From positions 173,347 to 237,346 of the forward strand of contig NZ_JAIWPR010000004.1 in assembly GCF_021191635.1 (NCBI RefSeq): DNA of 64,000 nucleotides. Direction: 5' to 3'. The notes below the pieces were generated by a model. It ran no database searches. It saw only the letters and a program-made list of their open reading frames with translations, and had not been told where the DNA came from. Shown piece after piece: positions 47,502 through 56,943 of this stretch. The position numbers and the translations under genes were made by a program. Each line of letters opens with the position of its first letter. Position 1 is the first letter of the stretch. Source of the stretch: Alterluteimonas quercicellularis (GTDB lineage Bacteria > Pseudomonadota > Gammaproteobacteria > Xanthomonadales > Xanthomonadaceae).

Positions 47502-48280
47502 GCGGCGCGGTCAACGCCGGCTACTACGCCGACGCGCTGCACGCCGCGCTGCGCGGCGGCGCGCCGATCGAGCCGCTGACCGGCCGCGTCGACGGCCTGG
47601 ACCTGGCCGGCGCCTACGCCATCGCCCAGGCCGGCATCGCCCTTCGGGTCGCCGAGGGCGAGCGCGTGGTCGGGCGCAAGATCGGCCTGACCAGCGCGGC
47701 GGTGCAGCGCATGCTGGGCGTGGACCGGCCCGACTTCGGCGTGCTGACCGACCGCATGGACCGTTCGGCCGACGGCACGGTGCCGCTCGCGGGCACGATC
47801 GCGCCGCGCGCGGAGGGCGAGATCGCCTTCCACCTGGAGCGCGACCTGGCCGGCCCCGGCATCGCCGCGCACGACGTGTTGCTGGCCACCGGCGCGGTGT
47901 CGGCCTGCTTCGAGATCGTCGACTCCCGCATCCGCGACTGGAAGATCGGGATCCTCGACACCGTGGCCGACAACGCCTCGGCCGCAGCCTTCGTCGCCGG
48001 CCCGCGGGTGTCGCCCGCCGGGATCGACTTCGGCACCTGCGGCATGGTCGTGGAGAAGAACGGCGCGCTGCTGTCCACCGGCGCCGGCGCCGCCGCGCTC
48101 GGCTCGCCGCTGAACTGCGTCGCCTGGCTGGCCAACGCGCTCGGCACGCTCGGCACGCCGCTGCGCGCCGGCGACATCGTGCTGTCCGGCGCGCTCGGCC
48201 CGCTGGAGCCGGTGGCCCCAGGCGACCGCATGCGCCTGCGCATCGGCGGGCTCGGCGCCGTCGAGGCGCGCTTCGTCTAG
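47498..48280 (+). CDS. 2-oxopent-4-enoate hydratase
   Basis: A 260-residue member of the hydratase/decarboxylase (FAH-like) family: adds water to 2-hydroxypenta-2,4-dienoate to give 4-hydroxy-2-oxovalerate. [26 protein letters not shown] is the hydratase form of the N-terminal motif. [28 protein letters not shown] and DNASAAAFV hold the metal-binding acids and substrate contacts. The GTG start overlaps the tautomerase stop and is preceded by GGGAG. It pairs with the decarboxylase at the end of the operon; in known systems the two form a complex. Confidence 0.87.
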   Translation: MSGAVNAGYYADALHAALRGGAPIEPLTGRVDGLDLAGAYAIAQAGIALRVAEGERVVGRKIGLTSAAVQRMLGVDRPDFGVLTDRMDRSADGTVPLAGTIAPRAEGEIAFHLERDLAGPGIAAHDVLLATGAVSACFEIVDSRIRDWKIGILDTVADNASAAAFVAGPRVSPAGIDFGTCGMVVEKNGALLSTGAGAAALGSPLNCVAWLANALGTLGTPLRAGDIVLSGALGPLEPVAPGDRMRLRIGGLGAVEARFV

Positions 48281-48319
48281 GCAGTTCCCACGCTCCCCCA
48301 TTCGCATCGAGGAGACAGC

Positions 48320-49264
48320 ATGTCCGTCAAGGCCGCCATCGTCGGCTCCGGCAACATCGGCACCGACCTGATGATCAAGATCCTGCGGCACGGCCGGCAC
48401 CTGGCCATGGGCCCGCTGGTCGGCATCGACCCCGCCTCCGACGGCCTGGCGCGCGCCCGCGGCATGGGCGTGGAGACCTGCGCCGAGGGCGTCGAGGGAC
48501 TGGTCGGCTCGCCCGCCTTCGACGGCGTGGGCATCGTGTTCGACGCCACCTCGGCGTCCGCGCACGTGCGCAACGACGAGGCGCTGCGGCGCGCGCGCCC
48601 GGGCATCCGCGTGGTCGACCTGACCCCCGCGGCGATCGGCCCCTACTGCGTGCCGCCGGTGAACCTCGAGGCCCACCTCGACGCCCCCAACGTCAACATG
48701 GTTACCTGCGGCGGCCAGGCCACCATCCCGATCGTGGCCGCGGTGGCCGGCGTGGCGCGCGTGCACTACGCCGAGATCGTGGCGTCGATCGCATCGAAGT
48801 CCGCCGGCCCCGGCACGCGCGCCAACATCGACGAGTTCACCGAGACCACCTCGCGCGCGATCGAGGCCGTCGGCGGCGCGCAGCGCGGCAAGGCGATCAT
48901 CGTGCTCAACCCGGCCGAGCCGCCGCTGCTGATGCGCGACACCGTCTACGTGCTGTCGGAGGCCGCCGACACCGGTGTGGTGGCCGCCGCGGTCGAGGCG
49001 ATGGTCGCGCGCGTGGCCGGCTACGTGCCCGGCTACCGGCTCAAGCAGGCGGTGCAGTTCGAGCGCATCGACGAGCCGCTGCAGATCGCCGGCGTCGGCC
49101 CGGTGACCGGGCTCAAGACCGCGGTGTTCCTCGAGGTGGAGGGCGCCGCGCACTACCTGCCGTCGTATGCCGGCAACCTCGACATCATGACCTCCGCGGC
49201 GCTCGCCACCGGCGAGCGCATCGCGCAACGACTGCTGCAGGCGCAGCCGGAGCCGGCCCGATGA
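48320..49264 (+). CDS. Acetaldehyde dehydrogenase (acylating)
   Basis: A 314-residue NAD-dependent enzyme (DmpF/BphJ/MhpF type) that converts acetaldehyde and CoA to acetyl-CoA. The Rossmann motif [18 protein letters not shown] opens it. [19 protein letters not shown] holds the catalytic Cys (TCGGQ), and [20 protein letters not shown] with [25 protein letters not shown] are family blocks. It forms a channelling complex with the aldolase, whose ATG overlaps its stop (ATGA). Confidence 0.95.
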   Translation: MSVKAAIVGSGNIGTDLMIKILRHGRHLAMGPLVGIDPASDGLARARGMGVETCAEGVEGLVGSPAFDGVGIVFDATSASAHVRNDEALRRARPGIRVVDLTPAAIGPYCVPPVNLEAHLDAPNVNMVTCGGQATIPIVAAVAGVARVHYAEIVASIASKSAGPGTRANIDEFTETTSRAIEAVGGAQRGKAIIVLNPAEPPLLMRDTVYVLSEAADTGVVAAAVEAMVARVAGYVPGYRLKQAVQFERIDEPLQIAGVGPVTGLKTAVFLEVEGAAHYLPSYAGNLDIMTSAALATGERIAQRLLQAQPEPAR

Positions 49265-50304
49265 ACGCACGCGCGCTCTACATCTCCGACGTCACCCTGC
49301 GCGACGGCTCGCATGCCGTGCGCCACCGCTACACGCTCGACCAGGTGCGCGCGATCGCCGCCGCGCTCGACGGCGCCGGCGTGGATTCCATCGAGGTCGC
49401 GCACGGCGACGGCCTGCAGGGCAGCTCCTTCAACTACGGCTTCGGCGCCCACACCGACCTGGAGTGGATCGAGGCCGCCGCGGAAGTCGCGCAGCGGGCG
49501 CGGATCGCGACCCTGCTGCTGCCGGGCATCGGCACCGTGCACGACCTGAAGGACGCCCATGCCGCCGGCGCGCGCGTGGTGCGCGTGGCGACCCATTGCA
49601 CCGAGGCCGACATCGCCCGCCAGCACATCGAGGCCGCCAACGCGCTCGGCATGGACGCGGTGGGCTTCCTGATGATGAGCCACATGGCCGAGCCGAAGGC
49701 GCTGGCCGCGCAGGCGAAGAAGCTGGAGTCCTACGGCGCCTCGTGCGTCTACGTGGTGGATTCCGGCGGCGCGCTCGGCATGCAGGACGTGCGCGAGCGC
49801 TTCCGCGCCTTCAAGGACGCGCTCGACCCGTCTACGCAGACCGGCATCCACGCCCACCACAACCTCTCGCTCGGCGTCGCCAACTCGATCGTGGCGGTGG
49901 AGGAGGGCTGCGACCGCGTCGACGCCAGCCTGGCCGGCATGGGCGCCGGCGCCGGCAACGCGCCGCTGGAGGTCTTCGTGGCCGCGGCCTCGCGCCTGGG
50001 CTGGAACCACGGCTGCGACCTGTACGCGCTGATGGACGCCGCCGACGACATCGTGCGCCCGCTGCAGGACCGCCCGGTACGGGTGGACCGCGAGACCCTG
50101 GCGCTCGGCTACGCCGGCGTCTACTCCAGCTTCCTGCGCCACGCCGAGGCTGCGTCGAAGCGCTTCGGCATCGGCACCGTCGACATCCTGGTCGAGCTGG
50201 GCCGGCGGCGCATGGTCGGCGGGCAGGAGGACATGATCGTGGACGTGGCGCTGGACATGGTCCGCGCGCGCGAGGGCCGCGCCGGCGCGGAGGACGCGGC
50301 ATGA
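49261..50304 (+). CDS. 4-hydroxy-2-oxovalerate aldolase
   Basis: A 347-residue metal-dependent class II aldolase (DmpG/BphI/MhpE) giving pyruvate and acetaldehyde. [21 protein letters not shown] carries the metal-binding Asp of the HMGL-like barrel; [16 protein letters not shown] provides the two His ligands; the C-terminal communication domain contacts the dehydrogenase. Start and stop overlap the neighbouring genes by 4 bases each, as expected for a tightly coupled enzyme pair. Confidence 0.95.
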   Translation: MNARALYISDVTLRDGSHAVRHRYTLDQVRAIAAALDGAGVDSIEVAHGDGLQGSSFNYGFGAHTDLEWIEAAAEVAQRARIATLLLPGIGTVHDLKDAHAAGARVVRVATHCTEADIARQHIEAANALGMDAVGFLMMSHMAEPKALAAQAKKLESYGASCVYVVDSGGALGMQDVRERFRAFKDALDPSTQTGIHAHHNLSLGVANSIVAVEEGCDRVDASLAGMGAGAGNAPLEVFVAAASRLGWNHGCDLYALMDAADDIVRPLQDRPVRVDRETLALGYAGVYSSFLRHAEAASKRFGIGTVDILVELGRRRMVGGQEDMIVDVALDMVRAREGRAGAEDAA

Positions 50305-51089
50305 GCCTGGACCGGGCGGAGGTCGAGCGGCTCGCGCACCACCTGCACGCGGCCGAGCGCGAGCGCCGCGAGGTGGTCAGGATCACCGACGCGCTCCCCG
50401 ATCTCGGGGTCGAGGACGCCTACCGCGTGCAGGACGCGCTGCGCGCGCTGAAGACCGCGCGCGGCGTGCGCGTGACCGGCATGAAGATGGGCCTGACCTC
50501 GTTCGCCAAGATGCGGCAGATGGGCGTGGAGACGCCGATCTACGGCTTCCTCGGCAGCGACAACGCCGTCGACGACGGCGGCGCGGTGGAGGCCGGCGCG
50601 CTGATCCATCCCAAGGTGGAGGCGGAGATCGCCTTCGTGCTGGGCGACGGCCTCGACGGGCCGGACTGCACCCCGGCGCAGGCGCTGGCGGCCACGCGCT
50701 ACCTGCTGCCCGCGATCGAGGTCATCGACTCGCGCTACGAGAACTTCCGCTTCGACCTGCCCAGCGTGATCGCCGACAACACCTCGGCCGCGCGCTATGT
50801 GCTGGGCTCGCGGCCGCTGCCGCCCGACGGGCTCGACCTCGCCACGACGGGCGTGGTGCTGGAGCGCAACGGCCAGGTGGTGGAGGTGGGCGCGGGCGCC
50901 GCGGTGCTGGGCGATCCGGCGCTGGCGGTGGCGATGCTGGCGAACATGCTGCACGCGCGCGGGCAGCGCCTGCCCGCCGGCAGCGTGGTGCTGTCCGGTG
51001 CGGCCACCGCCGCGGTGGCGGTCTCGGCCGGCGACCACGTCTCGGTGCGCATCGACGGGCTCGGCACGACCGGCCTGCGTTTCGTCTGA
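50301..51089 (+). CDS. 4-oxalocrotonate decarboxylase
   Basis: A 262-residue paralogue of the hydratase above. [28 protein letters not shown] is the decarboxylase form (KMGLTS.AKM.QMGV), as in DmpH/Xyl[16 protein letters not shown] and [21 protein letters not shown] hold the metal ligands. It removes CO2 from 2-oxo-3-hexenedioate and passes 2-hydroxypenta-2,4-dienoate to the hydratase. Its ATG overlaps the aldolase stop. It is the last enzyme gene of the operon. Confidence 0.88.
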   Translation: MSLDRAEVERLAHHLHAAERERREVVRITDALPDLGVEDAYRVQDALRALKTARGVRVTGMKMGLTSFAKMRQMGVETPIYGFLGSDNAVDDGGAVEAGALIHPKVEAEIAFVLGDGLDGPDCTPAQALAATRYLLPAIEVIDSRYENFRFDLPSVIADNTSAARYVLGSRPLPPDGLDLATTGVVLERNGQVVEVGAGAAVLGDPALAVAMLANMLHARGQRLPAGSVVLSGAATAAVAVSAGDHVSVRIDGLGTTGLRFV

Positions 51090-51128
51090 ACCCGCCGCGG
51101 CGCCGTGCGCCGCGTGCGTCTTTTCGGA

Positions 51129-51150
51129 CCCGCGCCACTCCGGGCGCGGG
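51129..51150 (+). terminator. Hairpin between the decarboxylase and porin genes
   Basis: An 8-bp stem, CCCGCGCC at 51129-51136 with GGCGCGGG at 51143-51150. It follows the decarboxylase stop by 39 bases and precedes the porin ribosome site. With no U-tract it may act as an mRNA stabiliser or partial terminator that sets the porin level. Confidence 0.4.
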
Positions 51151-51170
51151 CCGTTGTTGGGAGGAGCATC

Positions 51171-52547
51171 ATGTTGAACCCGAATGGGCGGCGCTGGGCG
51201 CCGCCGCTGGCGTTCGCCCTGGCCGCGGCCTGCGCCGCGCCGGTCGCGGCGCAGGCCGTGGACGTGGCGGCGGTGGAGGCGCGCCTCGACCAGCTGGAGC
51301 GGGAGGCGCGCGAACTGCGCGCCCTGCTGGAGACGCAGCGGGGCGACGCAGGCGCGCCGACAGCCGCCACCGCCGCCGCGCCTGCGGCGTCCACCGCACC
51401 CGCGTCGCCCGCCGCCGCGCGCCGCATCCAGGACGCGCCGATCCTGCCCAACGCCAGCCCCGGCACCCGCTTCTCGTTCGGCGGCTTCGTCAAGCTCGAC
51501 GCGATGAGCACGCGCACCAGCGACGGCGAGATCGCCGACGGATCGCCCGGCCGGCTGTTCTACTTCCCCGGCGCGATCCCGGTGGCCGCGCCCGGGCAGG
51601 CCTCGCCGTCGACCTATACCGACGTGCACGCGCAGTTCTCGCGGTTCTGGTTCGGCGCCGACAGCACCACCGAGGCCGGCGACACCCTCAAGGCCTACCT
51701 GGAGGCCGACATGTACGGCGGCGGCAGCAACGCCTTCGCCGGCAACGAGGTCATCACCAACACCTACGCGCTGACCCTGCGCCACGCCTACGTCAGCTTC
51801 AACGGCTGGCTGGCCGGCCAGACCTGGTCCAACTTCCAGGATGTGGCGGCGCTGCCGGACACCGTGGACTTCACCGGTCCGTCCGAGGGCACGATCTTCA
51901 ACCGCCAGGCGCAGGTGCGCTACACCCGCGGGCCGTGGTCGTTCTCGGTCGAGAACCCGCAGACCACGATCACCCCGTACCTGGGCCGGGCGGCGCGCTT
52001 CAACTCCGGCGAGGACAGCGTGCCCGACCTCACCGCGCGCTGGGCGACCCGGGGCGACTGGGGCCACTTCACCGTGGCCGGCCTGCTGCGCCGCTTCGAG
52101 TACGCCGACGACAGCGACACCGGCACCGCGCTCAGCGTGTCGGGGCGCATGAACCTGGGCGCTTCCGACGACATCCGCTACATGGTCAGCGGCGGCGACG
52201 GCATCGGCCGCTACCTCGGCTTCGCGCTCGGCTCCGACACCGTGCTCGACGAGACCGACGGCCTGCACAGCCTGCGCGGCTACGGCGGCTTCGTCGGCTG
52301 GCGCCACGCCTTCGGCCAGCGCCTGCGCGGCAACCTCGTCTATTCGGTGGCCTCGCTGGACAACCCGGCCGCGCTCACCGGGACCGAGGTGACCGAGCGC
52401 GCGCAGTCGTGGCGGGTCAACCTGATCTACTCGCCGCTGCCCGGCCTCGACGTGGGCGGCGAGCTGAGCTGGGGTGAGCGCCGGCTGGAGGACGGCCGCG
52501 ACGGCGACCTGCGCCGCGTGCACACGCACCTGAAGTACAGCTTCTGA
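51171..52547 (+). CDS. DcaP-like trimeric porin
   Basis: A 458-residue outer-membrane protein. A signal peptide (APPLAFALAAACAAPVAAQA) is followed by a short coiled coil (VEARLDQLEREARELRALLETQ), an Ala/Pro/Thr linker, and a beta-barrel beginning FSFGGFVKLDAMST; the last strand ends VHTHLKYSF. This plan fits DcaP, a porin for dicarboxylic or aromatic acids. GGGAGGAG stands 8 bases before the ATG. Its place after the meta-cleavage genes suggests it passes the operon's substrate across the outer membrane. Confidence 0.8.
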   Translation: MLNPNGRRWAPPLAFALAAACAAPVAAQAVDVAAVEARLDQLEREARELRALLETQRGDAGAPTAATAAAPAASTAPASPAAARRIQDAPILPNASPGTRFSFGGFVKLDAMSTRTSDGEIADGSPGRLFYFPGAIPVAAPGQASPSTYTDVHAQFSRFWFGADSTTEAGDTLKAYLEADMYGGGSNAFAGNEVITNTYALTLRHAYVSFNGWLAGQTWSNFQDVAALPDTVDFTGPSEGTIFNRQAQVRYTRGPWSFSVENPQTTITPYLGRAARFNSGEDSVPDLTARWATRGDWGHFTVAGLLRRFEYADDSDTGTALSVSGRMNLGASDDIRYMVSGGDGIGRYLGFALGSDTVLDETDGLHSLRGYGGFVGWRHAFGQRLRGNLVYSVASLDNPAALTGTEVTERAQSWRVNLIYSPLPGLDVGGELSWGERRLEDGRDGDLRRVHTHLKYSF

Positions 52548-52597
52548 CGCGCCCGCCCGCCGCGGGACGCCGCGGCGGGCCGGTGTAGCATGGCGGC

Positions 52598-53182
52598 ATG
52601 TCCGCAGCCGCCGAGAGCCTGCCGCTGTTCCCGCTGTCGACGGTGCTGGTGCCTGGGGCATCGCTGTCGCTGCGCGTGTTCGAGCCGCGCTACCTGGACC
52701 TGGTGCGCGACTGCGGCCGCAGCGGCACCGGCTTCGGCATCTGCCTGATCCTGGAGGGCCGCGAGGTCGGCGCCCCGGCGACGCCCGCCGCGGTCGGCAC
52801 CGAGGCCGCCATCGAGGACTTCGACCGCGGGCCCGACGGCCTGCTGATGCTGGCCGTGCGCGGCGGCCGGCGCTTCCGCGTGCAGCGCACGCGCGTGCGT
52901 GACAACGGCCTGGTGGTGGCGGACATCGCCTGGCGCCCGGACGATCCCGCCGCGCCGCCGCGCCCGGAGCACGCGCTGCTGGTGGAGCTGCTGCGCCGGA
53001 TCCTGGAGCGCGCCGCCGGCGCGCAGGTGGCCCGCATTCCCGAGGCCCGCTTCGCCGACGCCGCCTGGGTCGGCTGGCGGCTGGCCGAGCTGCTGCCGCT
53101 GCGCGAGACCGAACGCCAGGCGCTGCTGCAGGAGGACGACCCGGACGCGCGCCTGCAGCGGCTGCTGGAACACGTCGCCTGA
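52598..53182 (+). CDS. LON peptidase substrate-binding domain protein
   Basis: A 194-residue protein consisting only of the Lon N-terminal (LAN) domain: LPLFPLSTVLVPGASLSLRVFEPRYLDLVRD, GFGICLILEGREVG and the late WRLAELLPLRETERQALLQEDDPDARLQRLLEHV. No ATPase or protease part. Members of this group are cytoplasmic and of unknown function. Independent of the aromatic operon as far as can be seen. Confidence 0.88.
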   Translation: MSAAAESLPLFPLSTVLVPGASLSLRVFEPRYLDLVRDCGRSGTGFGICLILEGREVGAPATPAAVGTEAAIEDFDRGPDGLLMLAVRGGRRFRVQRTRVRDNGLVVADIAWRPDDPAAPPRPEHALLVELLRRILERAAGAQVARIPEARFADAAWVGWRLAELLPLRETERQALLQEDDPDARLQRLLEHVA

Positions 53183-53198
53183 CTGCCCGCGTGCTCTC

Positions 53199-53276
53199 GT
53201 AGGAGCGCGCTCGCGCGCGAAGCTCTTTGCTCTTTCGTTGCGGCACGAAAAGCATTGCGCGCGAGCGCGCTCCTAC
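53199..53276. repeat. GTAG-headed REP pair
   Basis: The left arm GTAGGAGCGCGCTCGCGCGC starts at 53199 and the right arm ends CTCCTAC at 53276; inner arms AGCTCTTTGC and AAAAGCA partly pair. The right GTAG, read on the minus strand, gives the stop of the DedA-PAP2 gene. The left is 17 bases past the LON-domain gene stop. Confidence 0.88.
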
Positions 53277-55273
53277 ATGGGCGCGTCGCGCCGCGTGCGC
53301 ACGCGCAGCACCGGCACCCCGGACTGCGGGTGCACCGCCTCGGCGGTCTCGAACCCGGACAGGTCCTCGCGCAGCGCGCGCCACGCGTCGTGGGCGTCGG
53401 CCTGCGGCTGCCACAGCCCGAACAGGCCGAACAGCGGCCGGGTGTACTCGAGCGTCTGCACCGTGCCCACCCACAGCGGCAGCTCGCCGTCCAGCAGCGC
53501 CGGCGCGTGCCACAGGCGCAGCACCTGCAGCCGCCCCTCGCCGGCCGGGCGGCGCATCAGCAGCACCTCCGCCTCGGTGTCCAGCGTGGCCGGCAGCACC
53601 GGCTGCCGCGCCGGCGGGGTGTCGTCGTCGAGCAGGCCGAGGGTGGCGATCCAGTCCGCCTGCGGCTGCTTGGTCCAGCCCTCCGCTTCCAGCCGCGCGC
53701 GCAGCGGCGCCAGCGCCCCGGCGACCTGGACGTCCAGCGGCCAGCGCTGGTCGGCACTGCGCTCGCTGCGGCGCGAGGGCAGGGTCTTCCAGGCCTCGTC
53801 CCACCAGGCGTCGCCGGCCAGGGTCAGGGTCGGGGTGGGGGGGCGGAAGCTCGCCAGCAGCGGGTCCACCGCGCGCGGCGCGTGCCAGGCCGCCGCAACG
53901 GCAAAGGTCAGGTAGAAGATCAGCGCCAGCGGCCGCATCCAGAACGAACGCGCCACGTGGCGGCGGTAGGCGATGCCCAGCCCGAGCAGCCAGACCACGC
54001 CCAGCAGCAGGCCGCCGACCACGTCGCTCAGCCAGTGCGCGCCCAGGTAGATGCGCGCGAAGCCGACCAGCGCCACCGCCACGCCGGCCAGCAGGTAGGG
54101 CCAGACGCGGCTGCGGCCCGGCAGCTCGCGCGCGATCAGCACCGCGAAGAAGCCGAAGGTGATCGTGGTCATGGTCACCGTCATCGATGGGAAGCCGAAG
54201 CCGCTGTGCGCGGTCGGCGGCCGCGGCACGTCGATCGCCGCCTCCAGGCCCGCGGTCAGCACCAGGCCGAAGGCCAGCGCGGCCAGCCAGTGCGCGGCGG
54301 CGATGAAGCGCCGCCGCCACACCAGCCACAGCAGCGCCAGCCCGGCGGCGGGTACCAGCACCGGCGCGTCGCCGATCGAGGCCAGGCCCGCGAACAGGCG
54401 GTCGGCCAGCGGGTTGCGCAGCGCGATCATGGTCTCGTACACGCTGAGGTCCAGCGCCAGCGGCTCGCCGCGCATCAGCACCGTGGTCAGCAGCGCGAAC
54501 CACGCCCAGCCGATGGCCAGCAGGCAGACCGCGAGGATCGCCAGCGAGGCGGATTCCGGGCGGTTGGGATCGATCAGCGCGCCGGCGTAGCGGCCCAGCC
54601 GCGGGTGCGCGCGCGACCACGCCAGCGCGCGCGCCAGCAGGTTGTTGGCGTGGGTGTCGAACCAGCGGTAGGTGTACAGCACCAGCGCCCAGGCCAGCGC
54701 CAGCACCACGATCATCGCGCCGAGCACGATCGCCAGCCGGTCGGCCACCGCCGCCACCGCATCGTAGGACGCGCCGAAGATCCAGCCCGGCGCCAGGAAC
54801 ACCGCCGCCCACGACACGCAGGCGAACAGGCTCACCGGCAGGTAGCGGCGCAGCGGCATGCGCGCGATGCCGGCGATGGCCGGCACGAACGGGCGGATCG
54901 CGCCCACGTAGCGCGCCACCAGGATGCTCTTGACGGCGTTGCGGCGGAACAGCACCTCGCCGCGGTCGAGCAGCTGCGGGTAGCGGTGGAACGGCCAGAC
55001 CTGGCGCAGGCCGCCGCCCCAGCGGCGGCCGACCCAGTAGCTGAGGCCGTCGCCGGCGAGCGCGCCGAGCGCCGCGCAGATCACCGCGTAGGGGCCGGAC
55101 ACCTCGCCCAGGCCGATCAGCACGCCGATGCCGAACAGCAGCGGCAGCGCCGGCACCACCGCGCCGAGCACGATCACCGAGTCGGCGAAGGCGATGAGGA
55201 AGATCGCGATGCCCGCCGCCACCGGATGCTCGCCGATCCAGGTGACGGTGTTGTCGAAGAGTTGGGACAGCAT
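53273..55273 (-). CDS. DedA - PAP2 - LssY-C fusion membrane protein
   Basis: A 666-residue protein. Residues 1-200 are a DedA/SNARE-associated domain (GVLIGLGEVSGPYAVICAALGALAGDGLSYWVGRRWG, ARYVGAIRPFVPAIAGIARMP), which in other proteins flips polyprenyl or phospholipids. About 215-470 is a PAP2 region, and 500-666 an LssY C-terminal domain. The PAP2 motifs are altered: motif 1 has Glu for the Lys (LEAAIDVPRP), motif 2 is PSMT (S363-T365) instead of PSGH, and motif 3 keeps R407, H413 and D417. The nucleophilic His is present but the assisting His is not. The stop is in the REP element. Start chosen at MLSQLFDNTVTWIGEHP. Confidence 0.85.
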   Translation of the reverse strand: MLSQLFDNTVTWIGEHPVAAGIAIFLIAFADSVIVLGAVVPALPLLFGIGVLIGLGEVSGPYAVICAALGALAGDGLSYWVGRRWGGGLRQVWPFHRYPQLLDRGEVLFRRNAVKSILVARYVGAIRPFVPAIAGIARMPLRRYLPVSLFACVSWAAVFLAPGWIFGASYDAVAAVADRLAIVLGAMIVVLALAWALVLYTYRWFDTHANNLLARALAWSRAHPRLGRYAGALIDPNRPESASLAILAVCLLAIGWAWFALLTTVLMRGEPLALDLSVYETMIALRNPLADRLFAGLASIGDAPVLVPAAGLALLWLVWRRRFIAAAHWLAALAFGLVLTAGLEAAIDVPRPPTAHSGFGFPSMTVTMTTITFGFFAVLIARELPGRSRVWPYLLAGVAVALVGFARIYLGAHWLSDVVGGLLLGVVWLLGLGIAYRRHVARSFWMRPLALIFYLTFAVAAAWHAPRAVDPLLASFRPPTPTLTLAGDAWWDEAWKTLPSRRSERSADQRWPLDVQVAGALAPLRARLEAEGWTKQPQADWIATLGLLDDDTPPARQPVLPATLDTEAEVLLMRRPAGEGRLQVLRLWHAPALLDGELPLWVGTVQTLEYTRPLFGLFGLWQPQADAHDAWRALREDLSGFETAEAVHPQSGVPVLRVRTRRDAPM

Positions 55274-55375
55274 CGCGCCATTATGACAGCGCGCTCCTTG
55301 CAGCCCGGCGACGAGGGCGGCCATGCGGTTGGCTGGCGGACAGGCCCGCGGCCCGGCCCGCTTACAATCCGCCCC

Positions 55376-56038
55376 ATGAACCGTTCCGACGCCATCGAGG
55401 TCCAGGCGCTCAAGGCCGACAGCTTCGGCCGGATCTCGCTGATGCGGGGCGCCGGCGGCGCCTTCGTGCGGCGCGACCTGGCCCACGTGCCCTGGTGGCT
55501 GCGCCTGCCGGCCTGGTGGCTGGCGCGCCGCGAGGCGCGTGCACTGGAGGCCATCCGCGGCATGCCCGACACCCCGCAGCTGCTGGGCTGGGACGGCCGC
55601 CGGCTCGACCGCAGCTTCATGGCCGGGGACGCCATGTACCAGCGCCCGCCGCGCGGGGACCTGGCCTACTTCCACCGCGCGCGCCGCCTGCTGCAGCAGC
55701 TGCACCGCCGCGGCGTGGCGCACAACGACCTCGCCAAGGAAGCGAACTGGCTGGTGCTCGAGGACGGCCGGCCCGGCCTGATCGACTTCCAGCTCGCCAC
55801 CCGCGGCGATCCGCGCGCGCGCTGGATGCGGCTGCTGTGCCGCGAGGACCTGCGGCACCTGCTCAAGCACAAGCGCATGTACTGCCGCGAAGCGCTGACG
55901 CCGGTGGAGAAGCGCCTGCTCAAGCGCCGTTCCTGGCTGCGCGACCTGTGGTTCCGCACCGGCAAGCCGGTCTACCGCTTCCTGACCCGGCGGGTCTTCA
56001 AGTGGGAGGACAACGAGGGCCGGGGGCCGAAGCCTTGA
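55376..56038 (+). CDS. RIO1/WaaP-like small protein kinase
   Basis: A 220-residue kinase-fold protein. FVRRDLAHVPWWLRLPAWWLARREARALEAIRGMPDTPQLLG resembles the N-lobe of bacterial lipopolysaccharide or RIO-like kinases. RRGVAHNDLAKEANWLVLEDGRPGLIDFQLAT contains the catalytic HND and metal-binding DFQ. A basic, Trp-rich C-terminus (KRRSWLRDLWFRTGKPVYRFLTRRVFKW) may bind membranes. The substrate could be a lipid sugar or protein. Divergent from the DedA-PAP2 gene across about 100 bases, so a joint envelope role is possible but unproven. Confidence 0.75.
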   Translation: MNRSDAIEVQALKADSFGRISLMRGAGGAFVRRDLAHVPWWLRLPAWWLARREARALEAIRGMPDTPQLLGWDGRRLDRSFMAGDAMYQRPPRGDLAYFHRARRLLQQLHRRGVAHNDLAKEANWLVLEDGRPGLIDFQLATRGDPRARWMRLLCREDLRHLLKHKRMYCREALTPVEKRLLKRRSWLRDLWFRTGKPVYRFLTRRVFKWEDNEGRGPKP

Positions 56039-56120
56039 GCGCGCCGCCCGGTCGCCGGCGTCCGGCCCGTCTATGCTGTCCCGCGCCCCGGCTCCGGGGC
56101 CCACGTCCAGAGACCATGTC

Positions 56121-56939
56121 ATGACGACTCTTTCAGGCAAGACCCTCTTCATCACCGGCGCCTCGCGCGGCATCGGCCTGGCCATCGCCGAGCGCGCCGC
56201 GCGCGACGGCGCCAACGTGGCCATCGCCGCCAAGTCCGACGTGCCCAACCCGAAGCTGCCGGGCACCATCCACACCGCCGCCGAGGCGGTGAACGCCGCC
56301 GGCGGGCGCGGCCTGGCGCTCAAGTGCGACATCCGCGAGGAGGACGAGGTGCGCGCCGCGGTCGCCGCGACCGTGGACGCCTTCGGCGGCATCGACATCC
56401 TGGTCAACAACGCCAGCGCCATCTGGCTGCGCGGCGCGCTGGACACCCCGATGAAGCGCTTCGACCTGATGCAGCAGGTCAACGCCCGCGGCACCTTCCT
56501 GTGCGCGCAGGCCTGCCTGCCGCACCTGCTGCAGGCGGCCAACCCGCACATCCTCACCCTGGCCCCGCCGCCGTCGCTGGACCCGAAGTGGTGGACCCCG
56601 CACACCGGCTACACGCTGGCCAAGATGGGCATGAGCTTCGTGACCCTGGGCCTGGCCGGCGAGTTCGGCCCGCAGGGCGTGGCGGTCAACGCGCTGTGGC
56701 CGCGCACGTTGATCGCCACCGACGCGCTCAACATGATCCCGGGCGTGGACGGCGGCAACGGCCGCGCGCCGGCGATCGTGGCCGACGCCGCGCATGCCGT
56801 GCTGACCCGGTCGGCCGCCGGCTTCAGCGGGCGCTTCCTGGTCGACGAAGACGTGCTGCGCGAGGCCGGCGTGGAGGACTTCTCCGGCTACGCCGTCGAT
56901 CCGTCGAAGCCGCTGTACCCGGACCTGTTCCTGGACTGA
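56121..56939 (+). CDS. Short-chain dehydrogenase, HSDL2-like
   Basis: A 272-residue SDR. TLFITGASRGIGLAIAERAARDG is the NAD(P) motif. NNASAIWL and the YxxxK pair in GYTLAKMGMSFVTLGLAGEF are present; LTLAPPPSLDPKWW is the segment shared with the mammalian hydroxysteroid dehydrogenase-like protein 2. The C-terminus has DPSKPLYPDLFLD. The physiological substrate is not known. The HIT gene follows after 4 bases. I chose ATG 56121 over an in-frame start at 56073. Confidence 0.88.
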   Translation: MTTLSGKTLFITGASRGIGLAIAERAARDGANVAIAAKSDVPNPKLPGTIHTAAEAVNAAGGRGLALKCDIREEDEVRAAVAATVDAFGGIDILVNNASAIWLRGALDTPMKRFDLMQQVNARGTFLCAQACLPHLLQAANPHILTLAPPPSLDPKWWTPHTGYTLAKMGMSFVTLGLAGEFGPQGVAVNALWPRTLIATDALNMIPGVDGGNGRAPAIVADAAHAVLTRSAAGFSGRFLVDEDVLREAGVEDFSGYAVDPSKPLYPDLFLD

Positions 56940-56943
56940 GCGC

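Noticed and set aside
50121..54812. A 1563-codon minus-strand ORF across the aldolase, porin and LON genes
   Set aside because: It runs antisense through five well-supported genes and has only low-complexity sequence; only the part in frame with the real DedA-PAP2 gene region is meaningful, and that gene is in another frame.
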